Source of the DNA: Roseobacter sp.
GTDB taxonomy: Bacteria > Pseudomonadota > Alphaproteobacteria > Rhodobacterales > Rhodobacteraceae
Direction of reading: 5' to 3'
Assembly (NCBI GenBank): GCA_002731875.1
Contig: PCCY01000037.1
Coordinates: 1-64,000, forward strand
DNA length: 64,000 nucleotides
Both the position numbers and the translations under genes were made by a program. Positions 1-6,809 of the stretch are shown in pieces. The notes beneath the pieces are model-generated. The model was not told the DNA's origin. It searched no databases and saw nothing but the letters and a program-made list of their open reading frames with translations. Positions within the stretch are counted from its first letter, which is position 1. Every line of letters starts with the position of its first letter.

Positions 1-27
1 GAATTCGTCGGTTCTTCCATGTCCCAT
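1..27 (-). CDS. Start of a gene cut by the window edge, possibly an IS3-type transposase OrfA
   Basis: Nine codons are visible, reading MGHGRTDEF, behind a strong ribosome binding site (AAGGAG at 40-35 on the minus strand, 7 bases before the ATG). The opening residues resemble the start of IS3-family OrfA proteins common in Rhodobacterales; that is recalled, not verified. If it is right, the insertion sequence begins near position 95 and has truncated the neighbouring relaxase. Too little is visible to be sure. Confidence 0.4.
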
Positions 28-57
28 AGTTCGTCTCCTTTGTTGCAGTAAATGCTA

Positions 58-1080
58 TCAAAGGGGCGGCATCAAACCGCGACAGGTCCACACGCCCGAA
101 AACCCATGCTTGAGCCGTGCCGCGCGCGCATTGGTTTCTGCCGTCCAGCGGCGTTCTTGCGCTTGCTTCTGCACATTGCGCTGTTCCCGATGACGCCCCG
201 CCATCTCTGTGCGGCGAAACTCAAGAGCCTTGCGTCCGCGCTCGGCCTCTAGCTCGGTTTGGCGAATGAAGTTCTTGATGCGGTCCGTCATGCGACCCGC
301 AATCTTGGCTTGGGCGGCCTCAATCATCGGAAGTCCCGCAGCATCACCGAGACGAGCGGATACTTCCTTCGTCCGCACTCCTGCTAGGCGTGCAACTGAG
401 AATACTTCGCCGCGATAATCGACGGCGACGAACCCACGTCGATCACCGCGCGCTAGTACGAAGCCTTTTTCCTCAAGCGCGCGAGCAAATGCCTCGCGTG
501 AATCTGAGCGATCCCAGCATCTCTTGAAAAGAGCTTTAAGCTGTTTCGCGTCAATTTTGGCGCGCTGTGCCTGCTGCCACTCTTCGCGGGTGAAGTTTAG
601 CGGATCGCGATCCCGCCAATCCTGCAAACCCTTCGGCATTTCCCAGCCATGTACGCGGAAGAGTTCCCGCGAGACTTCGCGCAGGCGCATCTTGTAGTGC
701 GACCGGTTAATCGCTCGCATACGCTCGGCATCGATGCGGGACCAGACGACATGTGCATGTCGCCTTCCATCCTTCTCGTGGAAAACAATCGCGCGCGGCT
801 GTCCTTCAAGACCAAGCTTCCGCCCGACCGCATCGGCAGCGTCTTGGAAATTCTCGATGCTGGGAGAAGCCCCTGACGGGGGATTGAGGCTAGCCGAGAA
901 CAGATGGTTTTTGCAGCGCGTTCCTGCGGCAATCGCATCCGCTTCGCTAAAAGCGTCAATAAGATCGTCGCTGACGAATCCCCTTACTTCATGCAGCTCG
1001 ACATGATCATTGTCCCGCAAGGTAAGCAGGTAGCGGGCAAGCTGACCCGCCGCGCCTCTTTCTTTGGCTTTCAAGATCAT
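58..1080 (-). CDS. MobA/VirD2-type relaxase, probably truncated at the C-terminus
   Basis: A relaxase nicks one DNA strand at an origin of transfer and stays bound to the 5' end through a tyrosine. The 340-residue product begins MILKAKERGAAGQLARYLL, with a candidate tyrosine in ARYLL. About residue 108 it has the metal-binding motif HAHVVW (the HxHxxW type, motif III of relaxases), followed by a region rich in basic and coiled-coil-like residues. The start overlaps the mobC stop as ATGA, so the pair is translationally coupled. The last residues (VWTCRGLMPPL) look unlike relaxase sequence and may come from read-through into an adjacent insertion sequence. No transfer (type IV secretion) genes are visible, so the element would be mobilizable at best. 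The relaxase identity is well supported; truncation is inferred. Confidence 0.8.
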   Translation of the reverse strand: MILKAKERGAAGQLARYLLTLRDNDHVELHEVRGFVSDDLIDAFSEADAIAAGTRCKNHLFSASLNPPSGASPSIENFQDAADAVGRKLGLEGQPRAIVFHEKDGRRHAHVVWSRIDAERMRAINRSHYKMRLREVSRELFRVHGWEMPKGLQDWRDRDPLNFTREEWQQAQRAKIDAKQLKALFKRCWDRSDSREAFARALEEKGFVLARGDRRGFVAVDYRGEVFSVARLAGVRTKEVSARLGDAAGLPMIEAAQAKIAGRMTDRIKNFIRQTELEAERGRKALEFRRTEMAGRHREQRNVQKQAQERRWTAETNARAARLKHGFSGVWTCRGLMPPL

Positions 1081-1499
1081 GGTTTGGGTGCGCGATCAGG
1101 ATCACGTCCAAGTGCGCACAGGATATCTTCGCGCATGGCAAGCACTGCCGCGCACGCCCTGCGTAACTCTTCCTCGGTTTCTGGTGTGACTGGCAATGAT
1201 CCCGAGTTCACGGCACGCGCGAGCTGGTTCAGATTGTTCGCCAGGCGCGCCTGTCCTAACGCCCCCAGAACCCTACCGAGAGCGGCGTGATCCTTCACAG
1301 GAAACTTGCCGCGTGTGGTTCGCGGAGTGACATCTTCACCGAACAACCGCTCGCGGATGTAAGCGCCGAGTGCCATACCTGCTGCGTCATGTTCAAGTAT
1401 TCCGCGCTCATCAAAGCTGAGGCGCAGCGAGAACGGCGCATGGCCTTTCTTTGCTTCTTGTGTTGCTAAGTTATTGAAATCATTCTTCGGGTGTTTCAT
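1077..1499 (-). CDS. mobC: MobC-like relaxosome accessory protein
   Basis: The product resembles bacterial mobilization proteins of the MobC family, which bind near the nick site and help the relaxase open the DNA. The visible family pattern is the stretch around LGQARLANNLNQLARAVNSG, which in MobC proteins reads as a leucine- and asparagine-rich helix. The N-terminal part (FSLRLSFDERGILE) looks like the usual ribbon-helix-helix opening. I place the start at the ATG ending at 1499 (MKHPKND); an in-frame upstream start at 1526 also exists. It lies directly upstream of the relaxase and overlaps it by four bases. An origin of transfer would be expected just upstream, between about 1500 and 1680, but I cannot identify one. 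Confidence 0.7.
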   Translation of the reverse strand: MKHPKNDFNNLATQEAKKGHAPFSLRLSFDERGILEHDAAGMALGAYIRERLFGEDVTPRTTRGKFPVKDHAALGRVLGALGQARLANNLNQLARAVNSGSLPVTPETEEELRRACAAVLAMREDILCALGRDPDRAPKP

Positions 1500-1617
1500 T
1501 TTCACGCTCCCGACCGTGAAGGTCAATGTGCGTGAGCTGGCACTCCCATTGCTCCAGAACCTCGAACAATTCGTTCGAGTTCTCTCTCGTCAGGCGCACC
1601 ACAAAACCCTGTTTCAT
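1480..1617 (-). CDS. Small 45-residue ORF upstream of and overlapping mobC
   Basis: This ORF runs from an ATG at 1617 (MKQGFVVRLTREN) to a stop at 1480, overlapping the chosen mobC start by 20 bases. The product is acidic with a charged, possibly helical middle (NSNELFEVLEQWE). I do not recognise the family. The phrase FVVRLT followed by charged residues and the coupling to mobC suggest a small relaxosome or copy-control protein, but this is weak and the ORF could be chance. Confidence 0.35.
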   Translation of the reverse strand: MKQGFVVRLTRENSNELFEVLEQWECQLTHIDLHGRERENETPEE

Positions 1618-1684
1618 TGATCATCCGATACAGCGATGCCCGGTCCAGCCGGGCTGTCGCGGCGGCTTGCACTATCTGGTCACG
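1523..1684 (-). pseudogene. Possible remnant with a helix-turn-helix-like tail, at the element/chromosome junction
   Basis: One minus-strand frame between the PLP-enzyme stop and mobC reads VQAAATARLDRASLYRMI, which resembles the recognition part of a Fis- or resolvase-type helix-turn-helix (compare the common SRATLYR pattern). It then loses resemblance before a stop at 1523. A TAA lies immediately upstream in this frame, so no longer protein is intact. It may be the broken end of a recombinase or regulator left where the mobile segment joined the chromosome. Confidence 0.25.
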
Positions 1685-2833
1685 TTAATTTCCCAACGCC
1701 GTTCGCAGATCCGTCTTGAGATCCTCGATATCTTCAATTCCCACCGACAGACGCAGCAGGCCCTCCGGTATTCCCGTATGTGGTTCTATAGTGTGGCGAT
1801 GCTCGACGAGGCTCTCGACACCCCCAAGCGATGTCGCGCGGTGAAAAAGGTTCAGCCGTCCCGCCACCTGCAAAGCCGCATCTGCGCCGCCCCGGACAAC
1901 GCATGACAGCAGGGACCCGTATCCACCTGCCATCTGGCTGGTGGCCAGTTTGTGCCCGGCGTGGGTCGCAAGCCCCGGGTAGAGCACGGCCTCGACCTGC
2001 GGTTGCTCGGCCAGAAACTCTGCCACGGCCAGTGCATTTTGCGTCATCTGCCGCATACGCAGGGGGAGGGTGCGCATGCCGCGTACCAAGAGCCATGCTT
2101 CAAACGGACCAATCACGGCCCCTGCATCATGCCGGTCAACCTTGATATCGTTCCAGACCTTCTGCTCTGTATCGCGCACCGCCAAAACGCCAGCCAATAC
2201 ATCTGAATGACCATTGATGCCCTTGGTCGCGGAATGCATCACGATATCCGCCCCCAAGCTTAGCGGCTTTTGCAAGATCGGCGTAGCGGCGGTACTGTCT
2301 ACCACCAGTATCCCGCCCGCGGCATGTGCGGCCTGCGCGGCAGCCTCGATGTCAACAATGCGCAGCCACGGGTTAGACGGGGTTTCTATCAACGCGAGCG
2401 TCGGTTTGAATGTCTCGCACAGTCGCGTGAAAGCATCTGTATCTGATGCCTCAACCTCGCGCAGCTCGATCTCCCGCCGTGCGCAAAAGTCGCGCACCCA
2501 CTTTGTGGTCCCCCAATATATCTGGCTTTGCATCAACACGCGCCCGCCGTTGGGGACCGTGCGGAAAGCGGCGGCGATGGCGGCCATGCCTGACGGAAAC
2601 AGCAACGCGTCCGCAGCTCCCTCGAGTTGCGCCAAAACGGTCTCGGCCACCCGTACAATATCGCTCTGATCACGCAGATAGATGTTGTCGGGTCGCAATG
2701 GCTGGTAATCTTCGCCGCGCAAGTACGTTGTCGCCATGGGTAACGCAGGCACCACGCCACCGCTCTGCGTGTCAACGGCACCAGCGGCTTGGGCCGCGAT
2801 TGTGGCAGGGTTCAGGCGGGACATATCACGCAT
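1685..2833 (-). CDS. Cystathionine gamma-synthase/beta-lyase family PLP enzyme
   Basis: This 382-residue enzyme belongs to the Cys/Met metabolism PLP family (cystathionine gamma-synthase, beta-lyase, gamma-lyase). The cofactor lysine is visible as K204 in HSATKGINGHSD. Upstream are the expected active-site elements ALLFPSGMAAI and IETPSNPWLRIVD, and VVDST carrying the PLP-binding aspartate. Length matches the family. Several members share these motifs, so the exact reaction (cystathionine cleavage or a gamma-elimination) cannot be set from sequence alone. Start at 2833 (MRDMSR); an ATG three codons later is equally possible. It is divergent from purB, and its stop marks the edge of the mobile segment. 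Confidence 0.85.
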   Translation of the reverse strand: MRDMSRLNPATIAAQAAGAVDTQSGGVVPALPMATTYLRGEDYQPLRPDNIYLRDQSDIVRVAETVLAQLEGAADALLFPSGMAAIAAAFRTVPNGGRVLMQSQIYWGTTKWVRDFCARREIELREVEASDTDAFTRLCETFKPTLALIETPSNPWLRIVDIEAAAQAAHAAGGILVVDSTAATPILQKPLSLGADIVMHSATKGINGHSDVLAGVLAVRDTEQKVWNDIKVDRHDAGAVIGPFEAWLLVRGMRTLPLRMRQMTQNALAVAEFLAEQPQVEAVLYPGLATHAGHKLATSQMAGGYGSLLSCVVRGGADAALQVAGRLNLFHRATSLGGVESLVEHRHTIEPHTGIPEGLLRLSVGIEDIEDLKTDLRTALGN

Positions 2834-3086
2834 TTCAGGGCCATTCCTTAAAGCTGCATATTTTCAATCTTCGGTATCTAGCCCGAGCGGTCGGCCAATC
2901 GCCACCCCGAAAACTCTAGCACCGGCCGGACCTTTCATTTTGCCTCTTAAACTCCCGCCGGAGGCACCCGACCTTTACGCGCTCGATACCGTTGGCTGGA
3001 TCAGGAACACCGATCAGACTTGTCCTTTATGTCCCCGCAGTCTATCCCGCGCAGAAATCACACCCCCAAAACAGAGGTATCCTCGT

Positions 3087-4391
3087 ATGATCCCCCGTTA
3101 TTCCCGCCCCGAGATGGTCGCAATCTGGTCACCCGAAACCAAGTTCCGCATCTGGTTCGAGATCGAGGCACATGCCTGCGATGCCATGGCCGATCTCGGC
3201 GTTATTCCGCGGGCCAATGCCGAGGCGGTCTGGAAAGCCAGGGATGCTGAATTCGACGTCGCGCGCATTGACGAAATAGAGGCTATGACGAAACATGATG
3301 TTATCGCCTTTCTGACCCACCTTGCGGAACATGTCGGCAGCGACGAAGCGCGTTTCGTACATCAGGGAATGACCTCGTCCGACGTATTGGATACCTGTTT
3401 CAACGTGCAGCTGACCCGCGCCGCGGATATCTTGATCGCGGATATGCAAGCGCTGCTCGGGGCGCTGAAACGCCGCGCGATGGAACATAAAAATACGGTA
3501 CGTGTGGGGCGCAGTCATGGTATCCATGCTGAACCGACCACCATGGGGCTGACGTTCGCGCGTTTCTATGCCGAGATGGACCGCAACCTGACGCGCCTCA
3601 GAACCGCCCGTTCCGAAATTGCGACCGGGGCCATCTCGGGCGCTGTCGGGACCTTTGCAAACATCGACCCCCGGGTCGAAGAGCACGTGTGCGAACAACT
3701 GGGCCTTACCCCCGAACCGATCAGCACGCAAATCATACCGCGCGACCGCCATGCCGCATTCTTTGCCGCGCTCGGCGTTATCGCCAGCTCGATCGAAAAT
3801 GTCGCGACCGAAGTCCGTCATATGCAACGCACCGAGGTGCTGGAAGGGGCGGAGTTCTTCTCGGCTGGGCAAAAAGGCTCATCCGCGATGCCACACAAGA
3901 AAAATCCGGTATTGACCGAAAACCTGACGGGTCTGGCCCGGACCATTCGGATGGCGGTCATCCCGGCTATGGAAAATGTCACCATGTGGCATGAACGCGA
4001 CATCGCGCACTCCAGTGTAGAGCGGGCCATCGGCCCGGATACCACCATTACCCTTGATTTCGCGCTGCACCGGTTGACCGGCGTCATCGACAACATGTTG
4101 ATCTACCCGGATAACATGCTGGCCAATATGAACAAATTTAGCGGATTGGTGATGTCGCAGCGTGTTCTGCTGGCGTTGACCCAAGCCGGTGTCAGCCGCG
4201 AGGACAGCTATCGTCTGGTTCAGCGCAACGCGATGAAAGTCTGGGAAGAGGGTAAGGATTTCAAAACCGAACTTCTGGCAGATGACGAGGTCTTGGCCGC
4301 ATTGAGCCCCGAAGAGATCGACGCCAAGTTCGATCTCGGGTATCACACAAAACATGTGGATACGATTTTCAACCGGGTTTTCAAAGACTGA
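3087..4391 (+). CDS. purB: Adenylosuccinate lyase
   Basis: PurB removes fumarate from SAICAR in purine synthesis and from adenylosuccinate in AMP synthesis, in the cytoplasm. The 434-residue product starts MIPRYSRPEMVAIWS, the standard opening in alphaproteobacteria. The frame is open upstream to 2736, but that stretch lacks family resemblance, and AGAGG precedes the chosen ATG. The fumarase/aspartase-superfamily signature is visible as GSSAMPHKKNP, which carries the mobile catalytic loop. TSSDVLDT (about residues 93-100) and the GRSHG histidine region lie earlier. It is divergent from the PLP enzyme; a 253-base intergenic region separates them. Confidence 0.96.
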   Translation: MIPRYSRPEMVAIWSPETKFRIWFEIEAHACDAMADLGVIPRANAEAVWKARDAEFDVARIDEIEAMTKHDVIAFLTHLAEHVGSDEARFVHQGMTSSDVLDTCFNVQLTRAADILIADMQALLGALKRRAMEHKNTVRVGRSHGIHAEPTTMGLTFARFYAEMDRNLTRLRTARSEIATGAISGAVGTFANIDPRVEEHVCEQLGLTPEPISTQIIPRDRHAAFFAALGVIASSIENVATEVRHMQRTEVLEGAEFFSAGQKGSSAMPHKKNPVLTENLTGLARTIRMAVIPAMENVTMWHERDIAHSSVERAIGPDTTITLDFALHRLTGVIDNMLIYPDNMLANMNKFSGLVMSQRVLLALTQAGVSREDSYRLVQRNAMKVWEEGKDFKTELLADDEVLAALSPEEIDAKFDLGYHTKHVDTIFNRVFKD

Positions 4392-4492
4392 CGGTAGCGG
4401 GCCCGGCACCGGGAGCGATCACGACTGACAAACCCCTTTGAGATCGTGGCAAGGGCGTGTACCCTGTGTCTGCATCTCAAAGGAGTAGTCTG

Positions 4493-4678
4493 ATGAAACC
4501 TGGAATAGCAAATGCGTCGCTCAAGGCGCGCCCGGCCGTTTGGGTCACGTTGGCTCTGGTTGTTCTGCCATCATTTGCTTCCGCAACCTGTTCATCCGAC
4601 CAGCACGCGATGTCTTGCGCAGAGGGTACGGTGTACGATGCAGAACGTGGAAGTTGTGTAAGTTCAGTAAATTCATGA
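4493..4678 (+). CDS. Small secreted cysteine-containing protein, unknown function
   Basis: A 61-residue product with a clear Sec signal peptide: basic start, hydrophobic core VWVTLALVVLPSF and cleavage after ASA. The mature part is about 25 residues with three cysteines (ATCSSDQHAMSCAEGTVYD and then SCVSS). The pattern CAEGTxYDxxxGxCV recurs in small exported proteins next to purB in roseobacters, as I recall it, and loosely resembles a chitin-binding type-2 knot. An AAAGGAG ribosome binding site eight bases upstream fixes the start at 4493 rather than the upstream in-frame start. Role unknown. Confidence 0.7.
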   Translation: MKPGIANASLKARPAVWVTLALVVLPSFASATCSSDQHAMSCAEGTVYDAERGSCVSSVNS

Positions 4679-4794
4679 AGCTTTGCAGTGCTGCTTTGGC
4701 CTTGGCCGATCAGCAGGGCGCGACTGCGGCAATCATGACCCTGGCCAATGTCAATCACGGCAACCTGATCGGCTGCGTGTACATGCCACTGTAA
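4675..4794 (+). CDS. Possible 39-residue ORF coupled to the small secreted protein
   Basis: The ATG overlaps the upstream stop as ATGA, the usual arrangement for translational coupling. The product is 39 residues (MKLCSAALALADQQGATAAI...), mildly hydrophobic with two cysteines and no recognised domain. Nothing beyond the overlap supports it; it may be chance. Confidence 0.25.
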   Translation: MKLCSAALALADQQGATAAIMTLANVNHGNLIGCVYMPL

Positions 4795-4971
4795 AGCCCA
4801 ACTGTTCGCCGTTTTGGCGGTACTCGCGGTACAGGCCGCCAACTGGTTAGGCAGGGCACGAGATGCCGTTGGGCTATTTGCCTATTGCCCTGCTTGTTGC
4901 TGCCGTCCACGCACGCTAAGAAATGAAAGCTCCTGTGCGCAGGGGCGCTTTCTCATCGTTAGTCGAGGCAT
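4795..4971. other. Intergenic stretch with an imperfect hairpin
   Basis: Between the small ORF and the acyltransferase I see no gene. Around 4924-4951 there is an imperfect inverted repeat (GAAAGC ... GCTTTC flanking CCTG/CAGG) followed by a short T-rich run. It could end the purB-side transcript. The region just before the ATG at 4972 lacks a strong ribosome binding site. Confidence 0.3.
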
Positions 4972-5874
4972 ATGGCCCCCTTAGCATCCCCCTCTAAAGA
5001 CCCTGTCGGTCGACGTATCGGGCATTACCTGACCAATGCCGTGATCGTGGGCCTGGTTCGCTTTGCGTTGATGATTCCCTACAGTGCACGCCTGTCCTTC
5101 GTCGGATGGATGGTCGAGCGCGTTGTCGGTCCTCTTGCGGGGTACCGCAAGCGGGCTCGCCAAAACCTTGCTATGATATGGCCCGAGATTTCCGACGACC
5201 GACGCGACGAAATCGCTGACAGATGTCTTAACAACGTCGGTCGCAGCTTTATCGAAAATTATTCGCCGCGTGAATTCCCGGACCGCATGGCGAAGAATAC
5301 GCCAACCGGGGCAGGGGTTTCAGCGCTCGAACAGGCCGCGGCCACCGGTCGGGCTGTGATCTTGGTCACGGGCCATTACGGGAATTACGAAGCAACCCGA
5401 GCATGTCTGGTCGCGAGGGGCTATGATATCGGCGGGCTCTACCGGGATATGAAAAACCCCTATTTCAACGCGCACTACGTGAAAACGATGGAGGCGTTCG
5501 GCGGGCCGGTGTTTGCGCAGGGGCGACGCGGTACGGCGGGTTTTGTGCGGCATCTCAAACAGGGTGGTCAGCTTGTATTGCTGTTCGATCAACATGTTTT
5601 TGGTGCCCCCCAGCTGGATTTTCTGGGCGAACCCGCGAACACGGCGCTATCGGCAGCCGAACTGGCCCTTCGATATGATGCGCTGTTGATCCCGTTTTAT
5701 GGTATCCGGCAAGCTGACGGGCTGTCCTTTGAGACGGTGTTGGAAGCACCGATCCCCCATACCGATGCGTTGACCATGACCCAATTGCTGAATGATAGCC
5801 TTGCCGCGCGGATCATCGCAGATCCTGAACAGTGGTTCTGGGTGCATCGCCGTTGGCGTATCAACGACAACTAG
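4972..5874 (+). CDS. Lipid A biosynthesis-type acyltransferase (LpxL/HtrB family)
   Basis: Members of this family transfer an acyl chain from acyl-ACP to a lipid A precursor, or in some cases to another lysolipid, at the inner membrane. The 300-residue product has one N-terminal hydrophobic segment (about 22-50). The catalytic HX4E motif is visible as HYGNYE (H135, E140). Further blocks are RDMKNPYFNAHY, QGRRGT, LFDQH and the closing DPEQWFWVHRRW. Length is typical of LpxL. Rhodobacterales also carry acyltransferases of this fold acting on other lipids, so the acceptor is not certain. Confidence 0.85.
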   Translation: MAPLASPSKDPVGRRIGHYLTNAVIVGLVRFALMIPYSARLSFVGWMVERVVGPLAGYRKRARQNLAMIWPEISDDRRDEIADRCLNNVGRSFIENYSPREFPDRMAKNTPTGAGVSALEQAAATGRAVILVTGHYGNYEATRACLVARGYDIGGLYRDMKNPYFNAHYVKTMEAFGGPVFAQGRRGTAGFVRHLKQGGQLVLLFDQHVFGAPQLDFLGEPANTALSAAELALRYDALLIPFYGIRQADGLSFETVLEAPIPHTDALTMTQLLNDSLAARIIADPEQWFWVHRRWRINDN

Positions 5875-5880
5875 ACAGGT

Positions 5881-6579
5881 TTACCGAAGCCGCGCTGCGG
5901 CTGCGATAGGTCCGGCTTCGCCTTGTTGAACCAAAACCACGACCGGAAGGTCACCTGCCAGCTTGGCGTTGGTGTCAAAGGCCTTTTGGCCGCCCCATCG
6001 GCCCAGAACCTGCCAATCCTGTACGATGTTGTAATTCTCGATGGTGTTGCCCGCGTTTTCACCTCTTTTGACCTCGGTCGTGGCGTATGGGCGATACCGC
6101 AACATGTGCAGGGTATAGGGGCCAGCCGCTCCGGCCAGGGGCTCGACGTGAATATGGACAACCCCCGCTGCGCGAACCAGATCAAGTTTGACCGTCACCG
6201 GATCTTGCCGGTGTTGCTCTATCGCGCGGCTCAAGGCCATCGGTTTGGTTCCGACCACGTCGGTGGTACCGTTGACCACCATTTCGGGGGTATATACGGA
6301 TGTGCGCCCCGCAGCCGAAGCATAGGCCCGTTGGCGTTGCCCGTGCAACGGATCGCCAAACGGATCCTTCCAGCCGATATAGTCCCAGTAATCCACATGA
6401 AGCGCCAATGCGATCACGTCATCCCTCTCGGATAGCTCTTTCAGCACATGATCAGCCAGGGGACACGCCGAACACCCTTGCGAGGTAAATAGCTCCACTA
6501 CTACGGGTCGATTTTGCGCGGCCACCGGGGCACCGGCAAATAGCCCAACGGCAAGGAGTATCGAAGTCAGACGTTTCAT
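5881..6579 (-). CDS. DUF1223 secreted thioredoxin-like protein
   Basis: This 232-residue product has a signal peptide (MKRLTSILLAVGLFAG, cleavage near AQN). The mature part opens VVVELFTSQGCSACPLAD, a thioredoxin-like strand followed by a CSAC (CxxC) motif. Further family blocks are HVDYWDYIGWKDPF and SVYTPEMVVNG. Together these are characteristic of DUF1223. Function is not established; a periplasmic redox role is plausible from the CxxC only. I chose the ATG at 6579 over an upstream TTG because the signal peptide then has normal length. It converges on the acyltransferase with only six bases between stops. Confidence 0.8.
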   Translation of the reverse strand: MKRLTSILLAVGLFAGAPVAAQNRPVVVELFTSQGCSACPLADHVLKELSERDDVIALALHVDYWDYIGWKDPFGDPLHGQRQRAYASAAGRTSVYTPEMVVNGTTDVVGTKPMALSRAIEQHRQDPVTVKLDLVRAAGVVHIHVEPLAGAAGPYTLHMLRYRPYATTEVKRGENAGNTIENYNIVQDWQVLGRWGGQKAFDTNAKLAGDLPVVVLVQQGEAGPIAAAARLR

Positions 6580-6660
6580 AGGTAGCACAACTTTCAAGCT
6601 ATGTTTCTTTTTGTAGACCGGACTATCTTAGATTGCCATTCAAGCTTTGTTGACCCGATG

Positions 6661-6710
6661 TTACGTCAAATTACGTGGGGGGTGGTTATTTTTGTACACA
6701 ACGGTATACA
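6661..6710. promoter_or_regulatory. Candidate operator region upstream of acnA
   Basis: Two copies of TTACGT lie ten bases apart (6661 and 6671), one helical turn. About 20 bases on is an imperfect inverted repeat TGTACA-N6-TATACA (6693-6710). The region is AT-richer than its surroundings, as promoters are. I cannot assign a regulator; iron or redox regulators often act on aconitase genes in this order, so one is possible. Confidence 0.3.
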
Positions 6711-6809
6711 TCTGTTATATCCAGCGCTTATAACTGTTGAAATGTATTGCCTGATAAGGCATTCAGGCCGCAAGTCACCGCACTTTTTAACCCATAAAGG
6801 GAGCCATCC

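Noticed and set aside
1618..1684. Origin of transfer upstream of mobC
   Set aside because: No nick-site consensus or long inverted repeat is visible.
2736..3086. Extended N-terminus for purB
   Set aside because: The frame is open, but the residues do not match the family and the ribosome binding site at about 3073-3079 favours the ATG at 3087.
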